Source of the DNA: Kribbella sp. NBC_01245
GTDB lineage: Bacteria; Actinomycetota; Actinomycetes; Propionibacteriales; Kribbellaceae
Length of the DNA stretch: 64,000 bases
Reading direction: 5' to 3'
Assembly: GCF_036226525.1 (NCBI RefSeq)
Contig: NZ_CP108487.1
Span: 3,472,001 to 3,536,000 of the forward strand
Shown here: positions 15,992 through 24,198 of the stretch, in pieces
Layout of the letters: each line of letters begins with the position of its first letter
Numbering within the stretch: position 1 is the stretch's first letter
Translations under genes and position numbers: made by a program
Notes under the pieces: generated by a model
What the model saw: only the letters and a program-made list of their open reading frames with translations
What the model was told of the DNA's origin: nothing
The model's database searches: none

Positions 15992-16753
15992 ATGACAACA
16001 ACGAGTGTTGGCACGGGAAGCGGCGCCGACGGTGCCACCGGTGTCCGTCATCTCAAGCGGCCGACGCCGCTTCGGGAGTCGGTCTACGAGGCCCTCACCG
16101 AGATGATCATCGACGGAACCCTCGAGCGTGGCAAGCACCTGGTCGAGGTGGAGCTGGCCGGCATGCTGGGCGTGTCCCGGCAGCCGGTGCGGGAGGCTCT
16201 GCAGCGGCTGAGCAACGAGGGCTGGGTCGATCTGCGACCCGGCTTCGGCGCCCAGGTGCATGTGCCCGCCGAGGACGAGGTGGACCAGCTACTGGCCGCC
16301 CGGGCCGCGCTCGAGTCGGAATCGGCGCGGCTGGCGGCCCGGCACGCGAGCAAGGACGCGGTCACCCGGCTGCGAGAGCTCTGCAAGGAGGGCGCCGCCT
16401 TCCTGGACGCCGGTGACATCGACGCCACCGTGCGCACCAACGCCGAGCTACACCGCTCGATCACCGAGATGTCGGGGAACAAGTTCCTGGTGGACTTCGC
16501 CGCCCAGGTCGACCGCCGCGTCCGCTGGTACTACACCCCCGTCGCCCCCTTCCGCGGCCAAGCCTCCTGGCGAGAGCACACCCGCCTCGTAAAGGCCATC
16601 GCCGACGGCGACGAGGACAAGGCGGCCGAAATCATGCGCCAGCACACCGAACACACCCGCAAGGCCTACCACGACCTCCAAGCCGAATCCGCCACCCCGG
16701 CTCCCGCCGCCGAGCCCAAAAAGCCGTCCCGCCCCCGCCGCCCCACCTCCTAA
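15992..16753 (+). CDS. GntR family regulator, FCD (FadR/VanR-like) subgroup
   Basis: The 253-aa protein has a GntR winged helix at about residues 28-92 (LRESVYEALTEMIIDGTLE, ELAGMLGVSRQPVREALQRL) and an FCD domain to about residue 220, with Asp/His residues (NAELHRSITEMSGN; RQHTEHTRKAY) placed like the metal-binding set that holds a carboxylate effector. FCD regulators usually sense organic acids. No metabolic gene is adjacent, but the oxalate operon ends 2 kb downstream. Given the dyads shared in form, I propose it as candidate regulator of that module. The tail is Pro/Lys-rich. Confidence 0.9.
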   Translation: MTTTSVGTGSGADGATGVRHLKRPTPLRESVYEALTEMIIDGTLERGKHLVEVELAGMLGVSRQPVREALQRLSNEGWVDLRPGFGAQVHVPAEDEVDQLLAARAALESESARLAARHASKDAVTRLRELCKEGAAFLDAGDIDATVRTNAELHRSITEMSGNKFLVDFAAQVDRRVRWYYTPVAPFRGQASWREHTRLVKAIADGDEDKAAEIMRQHTEHTRKAYHDLQAESATPAPAAEPKKPSRPRRPTS

Positions 16754-16761
16754 CCCCCCTC

Positions 16762-16796
16762 GAACGCCGGCCCCTGTTTTCCGGGGGCCGGCGTTC
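16762..16796 (+). terminator. hairpin terminator after the GntR gene
   Basis: GAACGCCGGCCCC (16762-16774) pairs perfectly with 16784-16796 around a nine-base loop (TGTTTTCCG). It starts nine bases after the stop codon. The following T-run is short, as is common in GC-rich actinobacteria. Confidence 0.7.
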
Positions 16797-16820
16797 TTGC
16801 GCGTCCCACGCTTGTGGGTC

Positions 16821-16994
16821 TCACGCCGTACGTCGACCGCGAGCGCAGTCCGCGCCTGGCGGCCGGGTGGTGCCGGACTTGGCGACGAGTGGACGCGTTT
16901 TGCGCCCTGTCGCCTGCCACGCACAAACCTTGATGCCACGTCCAACCTGGCTCGATGCGGGGCGCAAAACGCGTCCACTCGTCGCCAAGTCAAA
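16821..16994. repeat. 174-bp direct repeat copy 1 with 32-bp hairpin (family C)
   Basis: This block recurs at 17403-17576 with one difference. It contains a long inverted repeat with perfect arms at 16876-16907 and 16960-16991 (core GACTTGGCGACGAGTGGACG) around a 52-base loop. It belongs to the repeat island filling most of the 874-base gap between the GntR and TerC genes. Confidence 0.9.
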
Positions 16995-17153
16995 GGCGGC
17001 CCGCGTTCGCCATTCCCCACACGCCGCACCTCGGTCCCCGCAGTACGACGCTCCCGGTCGGCCGTACGACGTCCCTGGTCCCCGTCCCCCCGCCGTACAA
17101 CGCCCCGGTCCTCGGTCCGCCAACGAAGTCCCGGGCCACCGCGACTACCCGGT
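16995..17153. other. gene-free stretch with degenerate GTACGAC repeats
   Basis: I see no gene here. Three imperfect copies of a GTACGACG-type string followed by CCCGGTC-like sequence occur at roughly 17042-17120. This may be decayed repeat sequence. Confidence 0.4.
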
Positions 17154-17300
17154 GACGGTCGGACGTGGAATGCGGCCCGCCTGCGGATACCGCCGCCACG
17201 GTCGGACGCAGAATGCGGCCCACCTGCGGTACCGCCATCACGGTCGGACGTGGAATGCGGCCTGCCTGCGAATGCCCTGCCACGGTTGGACGTGGAATGC
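17154..17300. repeat. 42-bp tandem repeat, about 3.5 copies
   Basis: Copies start at 17154, 17197, 17239 and 17281. Each opens with CACGGTCGGACGTGGAATGC or a close variant followed by GGCCCGCCTGCGG. The unit is a multiple of three, but no start, ribosome site or convincing protein accompanies it, so I treat it as a non-coding minisatellite. Confidence 0.8.
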
Positions 17301-17402
17301 ACACGCGTGGGCCGAATTGGGGATAAGTCTCTCGCGAGGTGCCTTGTTGTGTTTGCAGACGCGCGACACAAGGAGGCACTTCGCGGGAGGGTTATCCACA
17401 AA
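17301..17402. repeat. dispersed ~100-bp element with inverted ends, family E copy 1
   Basis: This stretch matches 31832-31936 closely (shared strings CTCTCGCGAGGTGCCTTGTT, AAGGAGGCAC and TCCACAAATC). Its two halves pair imperfectly over about 34 bases, from GGGGATAA to TTATCCACA. It sits between the tandem repeat and the second 174-bp repeat. Confidence 0.8.
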
Positions 17403-17576
17403 TCACGCCGTACGTCGACCGCGAGCGCAGTCCGCGCCTGGCGGCCGGGTGGTGCCGGACTTGGCGACGAGTGGACGCGTTTTGCGCCCCGTCGCCTGCC
17501 ACGCACAAACCTTGATGCCACGTCCAACCTGGCTCGATGCGGGGCGCAAAACGCGTCCACTCGTCGCCAAGTCAAA
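17403..17576. repeat. 174-bp direct repeat copy 2 with 33-bp hairpin (family C)
   Basis: It is identical to 16821-16994 except for one base next to the left arm (T in copy 1, C here), which extends the perfect arms to 33 bp (17458-17490 with 17541-17573). It ends about 50 bases from the stop of the TerC gene. High identity suggests recent duplication or gene conversion. Confidence 0.9.
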
Positions 17577-17627
17577 AGGCGCGCGCTCTTGCCAAGGCCG
17601 AGGCGGCGGGCGTTTCGGCGGGATGGG

Positions 17628-18569
17628 CTACGCGGATTCGGCCGGTTCCGTGACGGGTTCGGGTGTGGGGGTGTCGGTGGGGGTGTTGCGGGTGGTGTGG
17701 GCGGATTTTAGGAGGCTGGCTATGGCGGTGATGGTCAAGGTGCCGAGGATTACGCCTAGGGAGACGAGGATGGGGATTTCGGGGGCCCAGGCGACGCCTT
17801 CGTGGTGGAGGGCTTCGAGGATGAGTTTGACGCCGATGAAGCCGAGTACGACGGATAGGCCGTAGGAGAGGTAGACCAGGCGGTCGAGTAGGCCGCCGAT
17901 GAGGAAGAACAGTTGGCGTAGGCCCATTAGGGCGAAGGCGTTCGCGGTGAAGACCAAATACGGTTCTTGGGTGAGGCCGAAGATGGCCGGGATCGAGTCG
18001 AGCGCGAAGAGCAGGTCGGTGGTGCCGATGGCAACCATCACGATCAGCATCGACGAGGCCGGCAGCACGCGCTTGACCGCCTTCAGGGCGGCGTTCTCCT
18101 TGAACTCGTCCTCTTCCTTGGCGGTGGCGAGCTTCCAGGCGGTGTAGATCAGGAACGCGCCAAAGATGAAGAAGACCCAGTCGAACCGGGAGATCGCCTC
18201 CGCGCCGATCGCGATGAACGCGCCGCGCATCAGCAGGGCCAGGGCCACACCGACGAGCAGCACCTTCTGCTGCAGATGCCTCGGTACGGCGAAGCGGGAC
18301 ATGATGATGATGAAGACGAACAGGTTGTCGACCGACAGCGAGTACTCGGTCAGCCAGCCGGCGAAGAACTCACCACCCGACCGGCCACCGGCGGCCAGCG
18401 TCAGGCCGACACCGAAGGCCACCGCCAGGCCGACGTAGAAGACGACCCAGTAGGTGGCTTCGCGCAGGCTCGGTTCGTGCGGCTTTCGGGCGACGATCAG
18501 GAAGTCCAGTGACAACAGGGCCGACAGGGCGATGAGCGTGACGATCCACGCCGAGAGCGATACGTCCAT
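17628..18569 (-). CDS. TerC family integral membrane protein
   Basis: The 313-aa protein has about eight to nine membrane segments and the TerC signature acids (TEYSLSVDNLFVFIIIMSRF and GTTDLLFALDSIPAIFGLTQ). TerC proteins are linked to tellurite resistance and to manganese or calcium export. The ATG at 18569 follows a leader holding five copies of a 15-bp repeat. The last residues are Thr/Pro-rich and hydrophilic. It is the last gene of a same-strand run starting at 25950 but, with its own 98-base leader, may have its own promoter. Confidence 0.92.
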   Translation of the reverse strand: MDVSLSAWIVTLIALSALLSLDFLIVARKPHEPSLREATYWVVFYVGLAVAFGVGLTLAAGGRSGGEFFAGWLTEYSLSVDNLFVFIIIMSRFAVPRHLQQKVLLVGVALALLMRGAFIAIGAEAISRFDWVFFIFGAFLIYTAWKLATAKEEDEFKENAALKAVKRVLPASSMLIVMVAIGTTDLLFALDSIPAIFGLTQEPYLVFTANAFALMGLRQLFFLIGGLLDRLVYLSYGLSVVLGFIGVKLILEALHHEGVAWAPEIPILVSLGVILGTLTITAIASLLKSAHTTRNTPTDTPTPEPVTEPAESA

Positions 18570-18608
18570 GAACGGTCTCTCCAGCAGGTCTAAAACGCGA
18601 TGACGGGA

Positions 18609-18676
18609 CTAAGCGCCAACCAATAGGCGCCAAACCACTTAGCGCCAAACGTCTAAGCGCCGTACCACTAAGCGGG
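18609..18676. repeat. 15-bp repeat array (about 5 copies) in the TerC leader
   Basis: Copies start at 18609, 18623, 18638, 18653 and 18668, with consensus CTAAGCGCCAAACCA. The last copy overlaps the stop codon (TAG) of the upstream membrane-protein gene. The array lies about 40 bases before the TerC start and could bind a multimeric regulator or form leader structure. Confidence 0.8.
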
Positions 18677-19222
18677 GGCGCGCCGTTTTCTGGGACGCGG
18701 ACGGCCCCGGCCCGCGGCGGCCTTGCGCTCCTCGAGCGAGACCGCCATCTCCTTGTACTGCTCGACGCAGCGATAGGCGTACTCGTTGTGCTCGCGGATC
18801 CGCGGCCACCAGTGCCGCCCTAGCTGCTCGTGCATCCAGAGGAACCCGATCGCGAAGCCCATACTCAGCAAGGCCCGGAACGCGAGGAACTCCAACGGCG
18901 ATTCCGGCAACCCAGGCGAACCAACGATCACCCACTCGGTCACGGCCGCATGCGCCATCAACGCCAGCGGGAACCCGACCAACCAGTAGACCGCGGCCGG
19001 CGCGAACACCCCGGTCGGGACCTTGCCGAGGGCAACGAGTACGGCGTACCCCGTGCTGAAGAACGCGATGGGTACGCCGAGGGCGAGACCGGTGAGGACC
19101 GCCCAGCCGGTGGGCTGGCCCGCAAAGGCGGCCAGCCCACCGGCCACCAGGCCGGCGGCGACTCCGATCGACAGGGCAGGGACTGAGAACTCAGCCAGCT
19201 GCCGGACCTGGACCTTGGACAT
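18668..19222 (-). CDS. four-helix membrane protein of unknown function
   Basis: The 184-aa protein has four likely membrane segments (about residues 13-34, 40-66, 72-96 and 110-130) and a basic, Arg-rich cytoplasmic tail (RGRPRPRKRRAPA). I do not recognise a family. It starts two bases after the stop of the Nramp-like transporter gene, so it is translated with it and may be its partner or an accessory subunit in acid or metal uptake. The ATG at 19222 is chosen over a longer frame that reads back into the transporter gene. Confidence 0.75.
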   Translation of the reverse strand: MSKVQVRQLAEFSVPALSIGVAAGLVAGGLAAFAGQPTGWAVLTGLALGVPIAFFSTGYAVLVALGKVPTGVFAPAAVYWLVGFPLALMAHAAVTEWVIVGSPGLPESPLEFLAFRALLSMGFAIGFLWMHEQLGRHWWPRIREHNEYAYRCVEQYKEMAVSLEERKAAAGRGRPRPRKRRAPA

Positions 19223-19224
19223 GA

Positions 19225-20721
19225 TCAGCCCACGACCACACCGAAGCGGACCAGGCTGTAGAACAACATGCCCAGGTAGAACACCGCACCGAAGCCGATG
19301 ATCAGGTTGCGCCCGATCCCCGGACGAATCGGTTTGGGTAGCAGCTTGTTGTTCACGAGCAACAACACCACGCAGTACGCACCCATGGCGAAGGTGGACA
19401 GGAACGCGAGGATATCCAGGATGCTCGCGGGACCATCCGCCGGACCGAACAGCAGGATCAGGATGCCGAACGTGATGACTCCCCACAGGAAGCCCGCGTA
19501 CAACCGGGACATACCGATCTTCTTCGCACCAGGCACGAAGTAGTACGTCATATCGGCCTGTCCCCGGGAGAAGGAGTCGAACAACCCGAGCGTCGCGTTC
19601 AGGCCGATCAGCGCGATGAAGCCGAAGAACGCCGTACCGAGGATCGGGCTGCCGGCCGAGGCGAAGGCGTCCGACATGGCCTTCAGTGCTGCCTCCCGGT
19701 CACCACCCTCGATCAGAGCGCCGACGTTCGGATTCTCCCGGGCCGCCGACATGGCCAGCACCGTGAACGACACCGTGACGAGCATCGTGATGCCCCAGAA
19801 GAGCAGGAGCGCGTCGAAGGTGACCCACCGGCGCCACCCCTTCCACTTCTCCATCTCGGCCGGGTCCTCGGTGTCGAACATGTACCCGCGGGACGGCATC
19901 GACTCCGCCTCGCCGGCGGTGCGCAGACCCCGAACCTTCGGGATGTGCGAACCCATCGCGGCACCGCTGTCGCGCAGCTGCAGCGTGTACCACATCTGCT
20001 GCATACCCGACGGACCGGCGAACGCGATCGATCCGACGATGATCGGGAACCACACGTCGGACAGGGCCTTGTCCGGCAGGAACCCGAAGGCGAACATGCC
20101 CGAGATGGTCGACGCCAGGTCGTCCCAACTGCCGACGATCGACGCGATGATCGCCGTACCGACGACCAGGAACCCGATCAGGAATCCCAGCACCTTCTCC
20201 AGGAAGCTGTAGATCACCGAGAGCATGCTGAACAACACGCCCACCCCGACCAGGGCGACACAGGCCGAGACCTGCCAGGGAATACCCGATATCTCCTCGA
20301 AGGCGGCGGCACCGGCCGAAAGGTGTCCGGGCCAGATATAGATCAGGATCGCCGCGACGTAGAAGAACCACATCATCGGTTTGAAGATCCGCGCGGCGCC
20401 GAAGAAGATGCTCTCCCCGGTCGCCATCGCGTACCGCGCCATCTCCAGCAGCACGAACGCTTGCAGGGTGACACCGACCAGGAACAGCCAGCGGATGTCC
20501 GGGCCGAACACCAGCACCAGCCGGGGCCACATGTAGGACTCCCCCATGCCCACGCCGAGCGCGACGAGGAAGACCGTCGGCCCGAGAATGTGGATCGATG
20601 GTGGTGCCTTAGGCAACTTCCGGATCGGCATCGGTTCGAGCCGGCCCGCCCGCCAGACGCGCTCCTCGGTAACCGGGGAGGGACCGTCTGGCAGATCTGA
20701 GGTACTGCTTGTGACGTCCAA
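19225..20721 (-). CDS. Nramp-related transporter with unusual core motifs
   Basis: The 498-aa protein has about 11-12 membrane segments arranged like the Nramp/APC (LeuT-fold) group. The usual metal-binding DPGN of helix 1 is replaced by GMGES (about residues 58-62), and the MPH of helix 6 by a GPSGMQQMWY segment (about residue 233). It therefore may not move Mn or Fe. It sits in the oxc-frc operon, 57 bases after the acyl-CoA synthetase gene. I infer a role in uptake of oxalate or a related acid, possibly as a metal complex; this is untested. Confidence 0.7.
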   Translation of the reverse strand: MDVTSSTSDLPDGPSPVTEERVWRAGRLEPMPIRKLPKAPPSIHILGPTVFLVALGVGMGESYMWPRLVLVFGPDIRWLFLVGVTLQAFVLLEMARYAMATGESIFFGAARIFKPMMWFFYVAAILIYIWPGHLSAGAAAFEEISGIPWQVSACVALVGVGVLFSMLSVIYSFLEKVLGFLIGFLVVGTAIIASIVGSWDDLASTISGMFAFGFLPDKALSDVWFPIIVGSIAFAGPSGMQQMWYTLQLRDSGAAMGSHIPKVRGLRTAGEAESMPSRGYMFDTEDPAEMEKWKGWRRWVTFDALLLFWGITMLVTVSFTVLAMSAARENPNVGALIEGGDREAALKAMSDAFASAGSPILGTAFFGFIALIGLNATLGLFDSFSRGQADMTYYFVPGAKKIGMSRLYAGFLWGVITFGILILLFGPADGPASILDILAFLSTFAMGAYCVVLLLVNNKLLPKPIRPGIGRNLIIGFGAVFYLGMLFYSLVRFGVVVG

Positions 20722-20778
20722 GGCGGACTCCTTAGGATCGACGCCAACTGGGAATTTACCCCCGCCGTACTGCTGCTG

Positions 20779-22932
20779 CTAGGTTCCTTGGGTACCGACC
20801 AGTCCCGCATTTCGCGCCCAGCGGTACTTGGCGCCGAGCACGGCCACCGGAGTTTCGGTGGTGTACGGGTACGCCACCACCCCGCGCTCGTAGAGGTACT
20901 GGCTGGCCTCCTCGACCTCGACGTCACCCGAAAGTGAGGCGACGACAGGCTTGGAAATGCCCTTGGCCCGGTATTCGGCCACCACGTCCGCGACCAGTTC
21001 GGCGAACACCATCGGTGGCGTGACGATGGTGTGCCAGTAGCCCAGGATGAGCGCGTGGATGCGGTCGTCCTGCAGGCCCAGGGCGATCGTGTTTCGATAG
21101 GTGGACGGGGGTTCGCCGCCGGTGATGTCCACGGGGTTGCCCGAGGCACCGAACGGTGGGATGAACTTCTTGAACGCCTCGTCCAGGTCGGCCGGCATGC
21201 CCATCAGGTGCAGACCGTTGTCGACGCAGGCATCGGAGAGCAGCACTCCGGACCCGCCCGCGCCCGTGATGATGACGACGTTCTCGCCCTGCGGAGTGGG
21301 CAGCAGCGGGATGCCCCGGGCGTACTGCAGCATGTCGTTCAGTCCGGGGGCCCGGACCACACCCGACTGCCGCAGAATGTCGTCGTACACCTTGTCGTTG
21401 CCCGCGAGCGCTCCCGTGTGGGAGCTTGCCGCCCGCGCGCCCAGATCCGTTCGGCCGGCTTTGAGCACGACCACCGGCTTCTTCTTCGACACCCGCGAGG
21501 CCGTCTCGGCGAACGCGCGACCGTCCTTGAGGTCCTCGAGGTGCATCGCGATCAGGTTGGTGTTGTCATCGGCCTCGAAGAACGTGAGCAGGTCGTCCTC
21601 GTCGATATCGGCCTTGTTGCCGACACCCACGATCGCGGACACCCCCATCCGGCTCGACCGGCTGAACCCGAGGATCGCCATCCCGATACCGCCGCTCTGC
21701 GAGGAGAGCGCCACGCTGCCCTGGACGTCGTACGGCGTGCAGAACGTGGCGCAGAGCTTCTCCGGCAGGTAGTAATAGCCGTAGATGTTCGGCCCGAGAA
21801 TGCGGACGTTGTGCTTGCGTGCGACCGCGAGTACCTCGTCCTGCAGGGCCTGCTCCCCGGTCTCGGCGAAGCCCGACGGGATCAGGATCGCCCCGGCGAC
21901 CCCCTTCTGACCGCACTGCTCGAGCGCACCGGCGACGAACTTGGCCGGTACGGCGAACACGGCGACATCCACGTCTCCGGGTACGTCGGTGATGCTCGGG
22001 AACGCCTTCAGCCCGAGGACCTCGCCACCCTTCGGGTTGATCGGGTAGATGTCGCCCTGGTAGCCGCCGTTCACCAGGTTCTTCATGACCGAGTTGCCGA
22101 TCTTGCCGTCCTCGTTGGAGGCACCGATCACGGCGACGGCGCGCGGTTTCATGATCCGCGTCATCGCCGTCAGGATCTCCTCCTGCGTGAACCGCTCCAC
22201 CGGTACGCCGGCGGTGGGATCCACGATGATCCGTACGTCGACCGCGGTGGCGCCGTCCGGCCCGGCCAGTACCGGGTTCAGGTCGACCTCGGCGAACTGC
22301 GGGAAGTCGCTGACCAGATCCGACAACGCGGTGATGATCCTCGCGATGGCGGGTTTGTCGACCGGCTTCGAGCCGCGGACGCCGTTCAGCATCTCGTGCG
22401 CGCTGATGCCCTCCACCATCGAGGCGGCTTCCCCAGGCGACGTCGGCGCCAGCCGGAAGGTGACGTCCTTCAGTACCTCGACGAGCACCCCACCCAGGCC
22501 GAAGGCGACGAGCTTGCCGAAGGTCTGGTCGGTGATCGCACCGACGATGACCTCCTGCACGTCCGGCCCGCGCTGCAGCATCTTCTGCACCTGCACACCG
22601 GTGATCTCCGCGTCGGCCTGATAGTTCTTCGCATTGGCGACGATCTGGCCGAACGCCTCCCGCGCCGCGGCCTCATCGGTCACGCCGACCACGACCCCAC
22701 CGGCGTCCGTCTTGTGCAGGATGTCCGGCGAGACGATCTTCAGTACCACCGGGAAGCCGATCTCGGCCGCGAGCGCCGCGGCGCCGTCAGCGGTGGTCGA
22801 CAGACCCTCGCCCGGGGTGGGAATGCCATAGGCGTCGGCCACCAGCTTGGCCTCCGGCGCGCTGAGTGCGGACCGGCCCTCTGCCAGGGCCTGATCGAGG
22901 ACCGCCTGGACCGCTGCCTTGTCGTAACTCAT
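20779..22932 (-). CDS. NDP-forming acyl-CoA synthetase (acetate-CoA ligase family)
   Basis: The 717-aa protein fuses an ATP-grasp domain (about residues 1-230; PVVLKIVSPDILHKTDAGGV) to a CoA-binding domain (from about 258; PRAVAVIGASNEDGKIGNSV) and a succinyl-CoA-ligase-like domain. A likely phospho-His lies in SSHTGALAG near residue 503. Such enzymes interconvert an acyl-CoA and ADP/Pi with the free acid and ATP. In this operon it could activate oxalate or formate to start the CoA-transfer cycle, or conserve energy from formyl-CoA. It lies 24 bases after the CoA-transferase gene. The acid is unproven. Confidence 0.85.
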   Translation of the reverse strand: MSYDKAAVQAVLDQALAEGRSALSAPEAKLVADAYGIPTPGEGLSTTADGAAALAAEIGFPVVLKIVSPDILHKTDAGGVVVGVTDEAAAREAFGQIVANAKNYQADAEITGVQVQKMLQRGPDVQEVIVGAITDQTFGKLVAFGLGGVLVEVLKDVTFRLAPTSPGEAASMVEGISAHEMLNGVRGSKPVDKPAIARIITALSDLVSDFPQFAEVDLNPVLAGPDGATAVDVRIIVDPTAGVPVERFTQEEILTAMTRIMKPRAVAVIGASNEDGKIGNSVMKNLVNGGYQGDIYPINPKGGEVLGLKAFPSITDVPGDVDVAVFAVPAKFVAGALEQCGQKGVAGAILIPSGFAETGEQALQDEVLAVARKHNVRILGPNIYGYYYLPEKLCATFCTPYDVQGSVALSSQSGGIGMAILGFSRSSRMGVSAIVGVGNKADIDEDDLLTFFEADDNTNLIAMHLEDLKDGRAFAETASRVSKKKPVVVLKAGRTDLGARAASSHTGALAGNDKVYDDILRQSGVVRAPGLNDMLQYARGIPLLPTPQGENVVIITGAGGSGVLLSDACVDNGLHLMGMPADLDEAFKKFIPPFGASGNPVDITGGEPPSTYRNTIALGLQDDRIHALILGYWHTIVTPPMVFAELVADVVAEYRAKGISKPVVASLSGDVEVEEASQYLYERGVVAYPYTTETPVAVLGAKYRWARNAGLVGTQGT

Positions 22933-22956
22933 ATCTCTCCTCCAGAGGTGCCAGGG

Positions 22957-24183
22957 TCAGACGACGCCGGCGGTCTTCAGGGCTTCGAGGTCCTCGGCGC
23001 TGATGCCGAGCTGGCCGTAGATGTCCGCGTTGTGCTCACCGAGACCGGGTGAGGTCTCGATCTGTACGGGTGAGTCGGACAGCTTGATCGGCATGCCGAC
23101 CGTCTTGAAGCTGCCGCGCTGCGGGTGCTTGACCTCCACCACCGCACCGAGTTCGGCCAGCGTCTCGTCCTCGATCAGCTCGCGGGTGCTGAGAATCGGG
23201 CCACAGGGCACGTTCAGCGCGTTGAGCTTCGCCATCACCTCGAACTTGGTGTGCTCCTGCGTCCACGCCTCGATCAGCTCGAACATCTTGTCGAGTTTGT
23301 CGAGCCGGGCCGGCGGGGTGGCCCACTCCGGGTCCTCGGCGAGCTCGGGCCGGCCGATCAGGTTCGCGATCGGCGCCCAGCCGGGCGGCTGCACGATGAC
23401 GTAGATGTAGTCGTTCGGGCCACCCGGCGAGCAACGCACCGCCCAACCCGGCTGACCACCACCGGAGGCGTTGCCGGAGCGCGGGACCTCGTCGCCGAAG
23501 TCCTGGTTCGGGTACTCCTTCAGCGGGCCGTGCGCCAGCCGCTGCTGGTCGCGCAGTTTGACCCGGGTCAGGTTCAGTACGGCCTCTTGCATCGCCACGC
23601 TGACCCGCTGACCCTTGCCGCTCTGCACCCGCTGGTAGAGCGCCGCGAGAATGCCCGCGACCAGGTGCATACCGGTACCGGAGTCGCCGATCTGGGCGCC
23701 GGTCGCAACCGGCGGGCCGTCCTCGAACCCGGTCGTGCTCATCGCGCCGCCCATGGCCTGGGCGACCACCTCGTACGCCTTGAAGTCCTCGTACTTGCCA
23801 GGGCCGAAGCCCTTGATCGAGGCGAAGATCAGCCTCGGGTTGATCTCCTGCAGGCGCTCCCAGGTGAAGCCCATCCGGTCGACCGCGCCGGGGGCGAAGT
23901 TCTCCACCAGGATGTCGGACTCCTGCACCAGCTTGGTGAAGATCTCCTTGCCCTGGTCGGACTTCATGTTCAGGGTGATGCTGCGCTTGTTGCAGTTGAG
24001 CATCGTGAAGTACAGGCTGTCGACGTCCGGAAGGTCGCGCAGCTGCTGGCGGGTGATGTCGCCCGTAGGCGCCTCGAGTTTGACGACATCAGCGCCGAGC
24101 CAAGCCAGGATCTGGGTGCAGGACGGTCCGGACTGCACGTGGGTCATATCGAGTACTCGGACACCTTCAAGGGCTTTGCCCAT
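22957..24183 (-). CDS. frc: formyl-CoA:oxalate CoA-transferase (class III CoA-transferase)
   Basis: The 408-aa protein matches the CaiB/BaiF (class III) family. Asp167 ([11 protein letters not shown]) corresponds to the catalytic Asp169 of Oxalobacter formyl-CoA transferase. Gln17 (THVQSGP) and the SGGGQ loop near residue 263 also resemble that enzyme. It would swap CoA between formyl-CoA and oxalate, giving oxalyl-CoA and formate. It lies 15 bases downstream of the ThDP decarboxylase gene. A different acid pair is possible but less likely in this context. Confidence 0.85.
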   Translation of the reverse strand: MGKALEGVRVLDMTHVQSGPSCTQILAWLGADVVKLEAPTGDITRQQLRDLPDVDSLYFTMLNCNKRSITLNMKSDQGKEIFTKLVQESDILVENFAPGAVDRMGFTWERLQEINPRLIFASIKGFGPGKYEDFKAYEVVAQAMGGAMSTTGFEDGPPVATGAQIGDSGTGMHLVAGILAALYQRVQSGKGQRVSVAMQEAVLNLTRVKLRDQQRLAHGPLKEYPNQDFGDEVPRSGNASGGGQPGWAVRCSPGGPNDYIYVIVQPPGWAPIANLIGRPELAEDPEWATPPARLDKLDKMFELIEAWTQEHTKFEVMAKLNALNVPCGPILSTRELIEDETLAELGAVVEVKHPQRGSFKTVGMPIKLSDSPVQIETSPGLGEHNADIYGQLGISAEDLEALKTAGVV

Positions 24184-24198
24184 GATCAGCCTCCCGGG

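Noticed and set aside
17154..17300. 42-bp repeats as a CRISPR array
   Set aside because: Copies are head-to-tail without unique spacers and there are no cas genes.
17392..17400. TTATCCACA, a perfect DnaA-box string, suggesting a replication origin
   Set aside because: It is isolated, lies at the edge of a dispersed repeat, and its sister copy reads TTTTCCACA. No dnaA, dnaN or box cluster is near.
16867..17865. Open frame across the repeat island
   Set aside because: It is read from repeats, has no ribosome site, and overlaps the end of terC on the other strand.
18570..18667. Manganese riboswitch (yybP-ykoY) before terC
   Set aside because: The conserved loops of that riboswitch are not visible; the leader is instead a 15-bp repeat array.
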